Shown piece after piece: positions 1-5,672 of a stretch of 15,418 nucleotides of DNA (position 1 is the first letter of the stretch; every line of letters starts with the position of its first letter). The DNA is from Chloroflexota bacterium. Lineage in GTDB: Bacteria > Chloroflexota > Limnocylindria > Limnocylindrales > CSP1-4. The notes beneath the pieces are model-generated. The model was given only the letters and a program-made list of their open reading frames with translations, did not search any database and had not been told where the DNA came from. The stretch lies in contig JADGQH010000047.1 of NCBI GenBank assembly GCA_017881985.1, forward strand, positions 1-15,418. The letters run 5' to 3'. The position numbers were made by a program, and so were the translations under genes.

Positions 1-1521
1 CCGGCGATGCTCGCGGCCGCGCTCGATCGTGTGCTCGAGCACACGGGCGCGCTCGCCGGCCAGATCAGCGTCAACGGGCCGGGCGGCCAGCCGCTTGCGG
101 CTCGACGGCCGGGCGACCTCGGCGATAGCACGGGCATGCTGTGGGCCCACGCAATCCTCGACGAGACGCCGGCCGTGGCGGCGCGTCCCGCCCAGGCCCA
201 GCTCCCCGGGGTCGACGCCAGCGTCGTGGACCTCCCGCTGGCCGGCAGCATCGCCACGGTCGGGACGATGCGCCTGATCTTCCACCCGTCGGGCGATCCG
301 GCCATCTCGATGGCGGCTCTCGTGGACCTCGCCGGCACGATCGGCACCGCGGCGACCCTGACCACGACGCTGGCCGACCTCCGCCGCGAGGAGCACGAGC
401 GCGAGGCCCTCCATGCGGTCGCCCTCCAGCTCACCGGGAGCGCCGAGCTGCGCGAGGTCCTTGACACGATCACCCGCCACGCTCGTGAGCTGCTCAGCGC
501 GGAGCGGGCGGTCGCCTGCCTGGCCAATCCCCGCGAGGACGGCCGGACGTACGACTGGACGGATCGCCTGGCGCTTGCCGACGACGGGTCGACCTGCCTG
601 CTGGCTCACAGCGCCGATACCGACGAGGAGCATGAGCACAATTCGGCGTGCCCGATCCAGTACGGGGTGCCGCGAGCGATCGTCCTTGCGCAGCCGATGC
701 GTGGCGCCGATGGCTTCCTCGGCGAGCTGTGCGTGATGCGCACGAACGGGGTCCCATTCGCGGACCGGGAGCGCAACCTCCTGGGTGCGCTCGCCTACAT
801 GGCCGCGATCGGGGTGCGGACCGCCCGCCTGCGCGATGCCGAGCACCAGTACACGATCGTCGCCGAACGGGACAGGATCGCCCGCGAGCTGCACGACACC
901 ATCGCCCAGGTGCTCGGCGTGCTCCACCTCGGACTCCGCGGCCTGGTGCCGAGGGTCCGCCTCGTGGCCGGCAACAACGCCGCCACCGAGATCGCCGGGC
1001 TGGCAGACATCGCGGACGAGGGCTACAGGGACGTGCGCGAAGCGATCCTGGGCCTCAGCAACTCAGCCGCATCGAGCGAAGGGCTGGAAGGTGCCCTGGG
1101 CGCGTACCTTGGCAAGTTCTCCCGCCAGACCGGGATCAAGACGACGCTCGACTGCGACGCTGCAGCGGGTCGGGCGATCACTCCGCGCAGCGAGGTCCAG
1201 CTCCTTCGGGTCGTCCAGGAGGCGCTCACAAACGTCCGGAAGCACGCCGGCGCCTACCACGCGGCCGTCAGCCTGGTCGAGGACCACGGCGTGGTGACGC
1301 TGGAGGTCACGGACGATGGGTCCGGATTCGACCCGGCGCGCGTCGAGGAGGCCCTCGATCACGGCTTCGGCATGACGGCGATGCGCGAGCGAGTGGAGCA
1401 GATCGGCGGTACGCTCGAGGTCGACACCCAGCCGGGCACGGGAACACGGGTCATTGTCCGGCTCCAGCAGGAGGAGATGCGTGCCGCACACGCCCCCGAC
1501 GCTGCGCGTGCTGGTGGTTGA
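1..1521 (+). CDS. GAF-domain sensor histidine kinase, NarL/DegS-type (HisKA_3), 5'-partial
   Basis: The reading frame is open to the left edge, so the true start may lie outside the window; the first in-window ATG is at 7, and residues are counted from it. Residues about 1-125 look like the remains of a GAF-like sensory region. Residues about 131-275 form a second GAF domain. A HisKA_3 dimerisation/phosphotransfer helix follows, with H-box ERDRIARELHDT and phospho-acceptor His296. The C-terminal HATPase_c domain has an N-box (QEALTNVRKHA, Asn409), a G1 box (DDGSGFD, 436-442) and a GFGM box. No transmembrane segment is visible in this part, so it is probably a cytoplasmic sensor. Four of its five cysteines (171, 197, 215, 242) sit in the second GAF domain with a His/Glu-rich stretch (H201, H209, H211), which suggests metal, Fe-S or thiol redox sensing; that is inference. 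The 3' end overlaps the response regulator by 41 bases, so the two form a cognate pair. Confidence 0.93.
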   Translation, partial: PAMLAAALDRVLEHTGALAGQISVNGPGGQPLAARRPGDLGDSTGMLWAHAILDETPAVAARPAQAQLPGVDASVVDLPLAGSIATVGTMRLIFHPSGDPAISMAALVDLAGTIGTAATLTTTLADLRREEHEREALHAVALQLTGSAELREVLDTITRHARELLSAERAVACLANPREDGRTYDWTDRLALADDGSTCLLAHSADTDEEHEHNSACPIQYGVPRAIVLAQPMRGADGFLGELCVMRTNGVPFADRERNLLGALAYMAAIGVRTARLRDAEHQYTIVAERDRIARELHDTIAQVLGVLHLGLRGLVPRVRLVAGNNAATEIAGLADIADEGYRDVREAILGLSNSAASSEGLEGALGAYLGKFSRQTGIKTTLDCDAAAGRAITPRSEVQLLRVVQEALTNVRKHAGAYHAAVSLVEDHGVVTLEVTDDGSGFDPARVEEALDHGFGMTAMRERVEQIGGTLEVDTQPGTGTRVIVRLQQEEMRAAHAPDAARAGG

Positions 1522-2182
1522 CGACCAGCCGCTCTTCCGCAAGGCGCTCGCCGGCCTCGTCAACGCCCAGCTTGACATGACCGTCGTCGGCGAGGCCGAC
1601 ACCGGGATGGAGGCGCTCGAACGCGTGCGGACGCTCGATCCGGACGTCGTCGTGATGGACGTCAACATGCCTGTCGCGAGCGGCGTGGACGGCGTCCGCG
1701 CGATCCGCGGAGCGGGCTACGCCACGAAGATCGTCATGCTCACGATCTCCGAGGAGGATGACGACCTCTTCGACGCGATCCGGGCCGGCGCGAACGGCTA
1801 CTTGCTGAAGAACATCCGGCCGGAGGTCCTCTTCGACGACCTCCGCGGCGTGATGCGCGGCGAGGCGCCGATCGCACCCGCGATCGCCCACAAGCTGCTC
1901 GACGCGCTGCGCGAGGGCCCGCCGCGCCCACATGCCTCGACCACCCCTGGGGAAGGCGAGACGGCGCTGACGAGGCGCGAGACCGAGATCCTCCAGCTGG
2001 TGTCGGCCGGCCTCTCGAACAAGGAGATCGCCAACCAGCTGACGATCACCGAGGGCACGGTCAAGAACCACGTCCACAACACGCTCGAGAAGCTCCACCT
2101 GTCCAACCGGACGCAGGCGGCCGCCTTCACGGTCGCCCAGGGCCTGTCCGCGCCGCGGCCGTCGAACCCCGACCGAAGCTGA
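1481..2182 (+). CDS. Two-component response regulator, NarL/FixJ family (REC + LuxR-type HTH)
   Basis: This 233-residue DNA-binding regulator is the likely phosphorylation partner of the overlapping kinase. I chose the GTG at 1481 because AGGAGG at 1469-1474 lies 6 bases upstream and the receiver fold begins within ten residues; an in-frame TTG at 1454 has no such site. The receiver domain (about 8-125) has the full catalytic set: acidic pair D14/D15, phospho-acceptor D60 in VVVMDVNMP, T88 and K110 in GYLLKN. The GerE/LuxR_C HTH spans about 162-219, starting LTRRETEILQLV and including the recognition segment GTVKNHVHNTLEKL. The family usually acts as a phosphorylation-dependent transcriptional regulator, often of respiratory genes. 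The downstream redox genes are plausible targets, but no binding site is proven here. Confidence 0.96.
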   Translation: MPHTPPTLRVLVVDDQPLFRKALAGLVNAQLDMTVVGEADTGMEALERVRTLDPDVVVMDVNMPVASGVDGVRAIRGAGYATKIVMLTISEEDDDLFDAIRAGANGYLLKNIRPEVLFDDLRGVMRGEAPIAPAIAHKLLDALREGPPRPHASTTPGEGETALTRRETEILQLVSAGLSNKEIANQLTITEGTVKNHVHNTLEKLHLSNRTQAAAFTVAQGLSAPRPSNPDRS

Positions 2183-2253
2183 GGCCGCGCCACCGGCCGG
2201 ACGCCCCATAGTCGCGCGGGCCGGGCCGGGAGCGACCCGCCGGCGTCGATCGT

Positions 2254-2275
2254 GTGCCGTTCGGTGCCGTTCGGT
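2254..2275 (+). repeat. 10-bp tandem direct repeat upstream of the receiver-like gene
   Basis: GTGCCGTTCG occurs twice without a gap at 2254-2263 and 2264-2273, and the first two bases of a third copy follow. The 10-bp period would place two identical half-sites on the same DNA face. It lies in the 207-bp gap between the response regulator and the next gene, so it could be an operator, possibly for that regulator. Chance is not excluded. Confidence 0.4.
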
Positions 2276-2389
2276 AGACCGGATGGCCCATGAATTGTGC
2301 CCTCGGGCGGATGGCGGGCCCTCCTGGCCCTTCGTACGATCGCGGCCGAGCGAGACCACCTGGGATCGCCCATCGCAGGAGCCCGGTCC

Positions 2390-2761
2390 ATGGCGGACCC
2401 TGTCCGCGTTCTCGTCCTCTACGACCATCCGCTTCTCGGCGAAGGGCTGAGCGCCCTCATGGCCTCCGTTCCGGACCTCCACGTCGAACGGATCTCGATG
2501 TGCGACCCCGACGCGATGGAGCGGGCGATCGCCGCCGACCCCGACGTCGTGGTCCTGGAGGAAGGCGGGCCGGTCGGGCTCCTCGACGTCCTTCGGGGCA
2601 GCCGCTGCCGGGCGATCGTCGACGTGAGCATGAGCACGTCGCAGGCGTGGTCGATCCGTCGCGAGGAGATCTCGACCGATCCCGAGTCGCTGATCGACCG
2701 GATCGTCGGCGCCTGCCTCGGCGATCGTCGGCTGGTCGCTCCCCTCCCGGTGGTCGGCTGA
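2390..2761 (+). CDS. Stand-alone degenerate receiver (pseudo-receiver) protein
   Basis: This 123-residue protein starts at ATG 2390, 9 bases after AGGA (2377-2380). A GTG at 2297 would add 31 residues unrelated to the fold. Residues 5-80 align by eye with the receiver domain of the preceding regulator: VRVLVLYDHPLLGEGL matches RVLVVDDQPLFRKAL, and DPDVVVLEEGG matches DPDVVVMDVNM. The first acidic residue of the pair is Tyr11, and the phospho-acceptor Asp is replaced by Glu57. A Ser (S80) stands at the Thr position, and there is no lysine anywhere in the protein, so the conserved Lys is lost. No output domain is attached. It therefore probably cannot be phosphorylated in the normal way and may act as a protein-protein adaptor or a constitutively 'on' mimic. 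That role is inference; it may also be a decayed duplicate. Confidence 0.7.
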   Translation: MADPVRVLVLYDHPLLGEGLSALMASVPDLHVERISMCDPDAMERAIAADPDVVVLEEGGPVGLLDVLRGSRCRAIVDVSMSTSQAWSIRREEISTDPESLIDRIVGACLGDRRLVAPLPVVG

Positions 2762-2801
2762 GGATCGCGACGCGCAGTTCCGGCGCCGGCCGAAGGCGGG
2801 C

Positions 2802-3326
2802 ATGAACGAGACACCAGGGCCTCACACGGCCAGGCCGAGGTCGACGGGCGCCACCCCGACGGGCACACTCTCGATCAGCCGTCGCCGGGCACTCGCTGTC
2901 ATCGGGTCGACGGTCGCCAGCATCGTCCTGCTCGATGCGTGCGGCTCTGCGGCCGTCTCCGCGCCGGGCGGATGGGTGCGCGCGGACGTCGACCCGTCCG
3001 GGCTGATCCCTGATCAACCCGTCCCCGTCCGCTTCGCCGGCACCGTTGGCGGCGCCACCGTCGCGGGATCGGCATGGCTCGTCCGACGGAGCGCCGGGGA
3101 TCTCGTCGCGTTCGACCCCCGCTGCACGCACGCGCGGTGCGCCTACGACTGGACCGACCAGGCCTCGTTCGCTTGCCTGTGCCATAAGGGCTTCTTCCGC
3201 GTCGACGGCTCGGTGATCTCGGGCCCGCCGCCGCGCCCGCTCGACCGGTTCAACGTCCGGGAGACGGATGGCCGGGTCGAGCTGCAGGTCCCGGCCGACT
3301 TCTCGACGCCCCGCCCCGCCGACTGA
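2802..3326 (+). CDS. Tat-exported Rieske [2Fe-2S] iron-sulfur protein
   Basis: This 174-residue protein begins with a twin-arginine type signal: SRRRALAVIG (26-35), then a hydrophobic stretch ending LLDAC. Cys47 could be lipidated, although Asp at -2 makes a poor lipobox. The Rieske domain (about 55-165) has box I, CTHARC (ligands C108 and H110), and box II, CLCHKG (ligands C125 and H128). C113 and C127 are placed to form the stabilising disulfide of the bc1/b6f-type fold, and GPPPRPLDRF follows as in that class. Family members are one-electron carriers folded with their cluster before Tat export, and act on the outer face of the cytoplasmic membrane. No cytochrome b gene is visible nearby, so it may be an individual redox carrier or part of a split complex. 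The ATG has a weak GAAGG site 6-10 bases upstream. Confidence 0.92.
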   Translation: MNETPGPHTARPRSTGATPTGTLSISRRRALAVIGSTVASIVLLDACGSAAVSAPGGWVRADVDPSGLIPDQPVPVRFAGTVGGATVAGSAWLVRRSAGDLVAFDPRCTHARCAYDWTDQASFACLCHKGFFRVDGSVISGPPPRPLDRFNVRETDGRVELQVPADFSTPRPAD

Positions 3327-3334
3327 CGCGGGCT

Positions 3335-3353
3335 CCGGCCGCGGCCCGGCCGG
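3335..3353 (+). terminator. Possible GC-only hairpin after the Rieske gene
   Basis: CCGGCCG (3335-3341) can pair with CGGCCGG (3347-3353) around a 5-base loop, starting 8 bases after the Rieske stop codon. There is no T-run, so it could be a terminator of a GC-rich genome, an mRNA-end hairpin, or base-composition noise. Confidence 0.3.
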
Positions 3354-3374
3354 GCGGCGGATACATCGTCCGGG

Positions 3375-3483
3375 CGATACATGCCCCAGGCGCCGCCATG
3401 ACCGCCCGGCTGTATCGATGTTCTACCCCCCGGCGGATTGGAACCGGCTCGCCCGCCACCGACGATTACACGCGGTCAGGTGT
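3375..3483 (+). promoter_or_regulatory. Conserved leader element, copy A (upstream of the first TPR gene)
   Basis: Five short blocks occur here in the same order as in the leader of the second TPR gene (9923-10036). They are TACA..CCCAGGC.CCG (3378-3395); TGTATCG (3411-3417), which forms a 7-base inverted repeat with CGATACA (3375-3381); CCGGCGGATTGGA (3430-3442); CCGAC (3459-3463); and GGTCAGGTGT (3474-3483). GATACAT also occurs at 3360-3366. The distance between the third and fourth blocks is the same in both copies (29 bases). The element could be a structured RNA, an operator array or a duplicated promoter. I do not recognise a known riboswitch class. Confidence 0.45.
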
Positions 3484-3524
3484 GCCGATGGCGCGCCCGC
3501 GTCCCGTTACAGCAGGTGTCGCAG

Positions 3525-4511
3525 ATGTTCCGGGTCACGTCCCTGGCGAGTTTGGACGAGAAGCGGCTCAACCGCTGGATCAAACGCGTGCTGTTGCTGC
3601 TCGTCGTCGGCACGATCGCGTTCGCCGCGTTCTACGCGGTGGACCGCTGGCGTCCCGCCACGACTCCGATCGTCGACCAGCGCCTCGCCGCGCTCGAGCA
3701 GGCCGTTCGCGACAAGCCGGACGACGTTGCCTCGCGGGGCCAGCTGGCCGACACGTACGTCGCCAAGGGCCGCTTCGACGACGCGCTCGTCCAGTACGAC
3801 GCGATCCTCGCGTCCGGCAGGGACGTCGAGCTTGCGACGTACGGCCGCGCCGGCGCCTACATGGGCCTCAAGCGGCTTGATGACGCCGCCAAGGACTACG
3901 GGGCGGTCGTGGACATCGCCAAGGGCGGCGAGATGGCGAACGTCGACCCGATGCTCGAAGCCGCGTATTACAGCCTGGGCTCGATCGCGATGCAGCAGGC
4001 GAAGCCCGCCGACGCGATCCCGGTCCTCGAGAAGGCGCTCGCGATCAAGCGCTCGGACGCCGACGCGCTCTACCTGGTCGGGACCGCGTACGTCGCGGCC
4101 GGCGAGACGGACAAGGCCGAGACCGCCCTGCGCGCCGCCGTCGCGTTCGTCCCGATCGGCTGGAGCGAGCCGTACACGGCACTCGCCGAGGGCTTCACGA
4201 AGGCCGGAAAGACCGCGATGGCCGAGTGGGCCGGCGCCATGGTCGACCTGGCCAGCGGCAAGCCGGATCTCGCCGAGCCGCGACTGCTCGCGATCGCGGA
4301 CGGCGACGCTGCCGTAGATGCCGCGGTCGGCTTGGGCCTCCTGTACGAGACGAAGGGCGATACAGGCAAAGCCGCAGTGTGGTACCGCAAGGCACTGGCG
4401 AAGAGCCCGGACAACGTCTCCGCGCGCCTCGGCTTGGGCCGCGTAGGACCTGGCCCGAGCCCGCTGCCAGCCCTGCCCATGCCAGGCGCGCCGGCCGGAG
4501 GGACGAATTGA
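3525..4511 (+). CDS. Membrane-anchored TPR protein
   Basis: This 328-residue protein starts at ATG 3525, which follows AGGTG (3514-3518) by 6 bases. The alternative in-frame TTG at 3438 would add a non-conserved Arg/Pro-rich extension. A short basic N-terminus leads into one transmembrane segment (about 20-39, VLLLLVVGTIAFAAFYAV), which should place the rest outside the cytoplasm. The remainder is helical repeats typical of TPRs, for example QLADTYVAKGRFDDALVQYDAIL (split by eye at about 55-95), then about 103-136, 146-175, 180-208 and 266-300. It ends in a Pro/Gly-rich tail. TPR domains bind peptides or proteins. In heme-protein systems such domains hold apocytochromes (CcmI/NrfG in System I), so an apocytochrome-binding or complex-assembly role is plausible here. 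Its stop overlaps the start of the NHL gene (TGATG), so the two are translationally coupled. Confidence 0.86.
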   Translation: MFRVTSLASLDEKRLNRWIKRVLLLLVVGTIAFAAFYAVDRWRPATTPIVDQRLAALEQAVRDKPDDVASRGQLADTYVAKGRFDDALVQYDAILASGRDVELATYGRAGAYMGLKRLDDAAKDYGAVVDIAKGGEMANVDPMLEAAYYSLGSIAMQQAKPADAIPVLEKALAIKRSDADALYLVGTAYVAAGETDKAETALRAAVAFVPIGWSEPYTALAEGFTKAGKTAMAEWAGAMVDLASGKPDLAEPRLLAIADGDAAVDAAVGLGLLYETKGDTGKAAVWYRKALAKSPDNVSARLGLGRVGPGPSPLPALPMPGAPAGGTN

Positions 4512-5563
4512 TGGCTGCCGAGATCATCGTGGACGGCCTGCCCATCCCGCCGACAACCGTCGATGGCGAACCCGAGCGGCAGCCGCGCAGTCGGCCGCGC
4601 CGAAAGGCCGTCGTTCTCCTGTTCCTCCTCGGGCTCCTGGCAACGCTCGTGACGATCGCGCTCTGGTACTTCCTGTTCCGGCAGCCGATCACGACGCTGC
4701 CGCTTCCCGGAATTCCCCAGGTCGAGGTTCCCGCCTACTCGACGGCGGTGTACGGCGCGATCGGGCCATCAGGCGTCGCCGTCAGCCCATCGGGCGACCG
4801 GATCTATGTGACGCAGTCGCAAGGGAGCCGGGGCAGCGTCGTCTTCGACGGGAGCGGCAACACGCTTGGCACCATGGCGCCGCCGGCGGCGACCGGGACC
4901 GAGCACGCGCCGGTCTACGTCGCCATCGATCCCCTCACCAGCGAGGTCTACGTCAGCGACCGCCTGGCCGGGGTGATCTACATCTATGACCGCGACGGCA
5001 CCTACCAGCGCACGTTCACCCTGGCGCAGCCGCGACCGGGATGGCAGCCACTTGGCCTGGCATTCGACAAGGCCGGCAACCTCTACGTGACGGACCTGTC
5101 GGGTCCCTACCAGAAGGTTCTCGTCATTGACCGCGCGGCCGCGGTGGTGAGGACGCTGGGAGAGAACGACAAGCTCTCGTTCCCCAATGGCATCGCAGTC
5201 GACGCGGCCGGGGACGTCTATGTCTCGGACAGCAACAACGGCCGCCTCCTCATGTACGGGGCCGACGGCACCATCCGCGCCCAGGTTGGCCGGGGATCCG
5301 GCCAGGGGAACCTCGGCCTGCCGCGCGGGATCGCCGTTGACGGCAGCGGCCGGGTCTTCGTCGCCGATTCCACCGGTCAGGGTGTCTTCGTCTATCACGC
5401 TCCCGGAAACGACGAGCGCCGGCTCAGCTATCTCGGGTTCATCGGGAGCCAAGGGGTCTCGGACGGCGCGTTCGAGTACCCGAACAGCGTCGCGGTCGAC
5501 GCGCGCGGGCGTGTGTACGTGGCCGACACGTTCAACGACCGGGTGCAGATCTGGAGCTACTGA
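4511..5563 (+). CDS. Membrane-anchored NHL-repeat beta-propeller protein
   Basis: This 350-residue protein starts at ATG 4511, 8 bases after GGAGGG (4497-4502), and shares one base with the preceding stop. A cytoplasmic N-terminus of about 30 residues, rich in Arg near its end, precedes one transmembrane helix (about 33-55). The outer part is a six-bladed propeller of NHL-type repeats at about 84-113, 134-160, 180-207, 225-250, 270-297 and 323-350. The signature GIAVD..G.VYV.D recurs, as in NGIAVDAAGDVYVSDSNNGR and NSVAVDARGRVYVADTFNDR. NHL proteins are protein- or ligand-binding platforms. Genes for them are often found beside multiheme cytochromes in metal-reducing bacteria. Here it lies directly upstream of two such cytochromes, which suggests a scaffold or assembly role. 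No catalytic residues are evident. Confidence 0.9.
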   Translation: MAAEIIVDGLPIPPTTVDGEPERQPRSRPRRKAVVLLFLLGLLATLVTIALWYFLFRQPITTLPLPGIPQVEVPAYSTAVYGAIGPSGVAVSPSGDRIYVTQSQGSRGSVVFDGSGNTLGTMAPPAATGTEHAPVYVAIDPLTSEVYVSDRLAGVIYIYDRDGTYQRTFTLAQPRPGWQPLGLAFDKAGNLYVTDLSGPYQKVLVIDRAAAVVRTLGENDKLSFPNGIAVDAAGDVYVSDSNNGRLLMYGADGTIRAQVGRGSGQGNLGLPRGIAVDGSGRVFVADSTGQGVFVYHAPGNDERRLSYLGFIGSQGVSDGAFEYPNSVAVDARGRVYVADTFNDRVQIWSY

Positions 5564-5573
5564 GGCTCCTGGC

Positions 5574-5603
5574 AGGAGGAATAGGGAGGTGACGCCTGGC
5601 TGA
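5574..5603 (+). other. Second ribosome-binding site and 4-codon mini-ORF in the cytochrome leader
   Basis: AGGAGG (5574-5579) stands 9 bases before GTG 5589, which opens a frame of four codons (V-T-P-G) ended by TGA at 5601-5603. A further GGAGGTGA-like run overlaps the GTG. It may be a leader peptide or ribosome standby site for the cytochrome mRNA, or just purine-rich sequence. Confidence 0.2.
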
Positions 5604-5608
5604 CACTC

Positions 5609-5626
5609 GCCGCCGATCGTGGCGGC
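5609..5626 (+). terminator. Hairpin between the NHL and cytochrome genes (attenuator or terminator candidate)
   Basis: GCCGCC (5609-5614) pairs with GGCGGC (5621-5626) around the loop GATCGT and is followed by CCTTTG. The stem is short and the T-run weak. It could reduce read-through from the TPR-NHL pair into the cytochromes or shape the leader mRNA. Confidence 0.35.
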
Positions 5627-5654
5627 CCTTTGATGCATACACCCGCAGAGTCAG

Positions 5655-5667
5655 AGAAAGGAGGTGA
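5655..5667 (+). promoter_or_regulatory. Exceptionally strong ribosome-binding site for the six-heme cytochrome
   Basis: AGAAAGGAGGTGA is an uninterrupted 13-base complement to the usual 3' end of bacterial 16S rRNA (ACCTCCTTTCT core). AGGAGG is at 5659-5664, 8 bases from GTG 5673. It decides the start in favour of 5673 over the in-frame GTG at 5664, which lies inside the site. It suggests high translation of this cytochrome. Confidence 0.75.
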
Positions 5668-5672
5668 GGACG

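Noticed and set aside
648..1580. + strand frame of 310 codons inside the kinase
   Set aside because: It overlaps the HisKA/HATPase coding frame and reads as Arg/Pro/Ala-rich noise.
2297..2389. GTG 2297 as start of the receiver-like gene
   Set aside because: The extra 31 residues do not belong to the receiver fold, and ATG 2390 has its own AGGA site directly before VRVLVLYDHP.
1451..2803. Long open frame on the - strand (450 codons) opposite the regulator genes
   Set aside because: It is antisense to the clear regulator and receiver genes, is Arg/Asp/Val-rich with no domain motif, and results from GC-rich codon bias.
3375..3525. Leader element as a known riboswitch (c-di-GMP-I, cobalamin, TPP)
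   Set aside because: The diagnostic cores of these classes are not present; only the 3' CCGATGG-like end recalls c-di-GMP-I, which is not enough.
5664..5672. GTG at 5664 as the start of the six-heme cytochrome
   Set aside because: It lies within the ribosome-binding sequence itself; GTG 5673 has correct spacing and gives a clean signal peptide.
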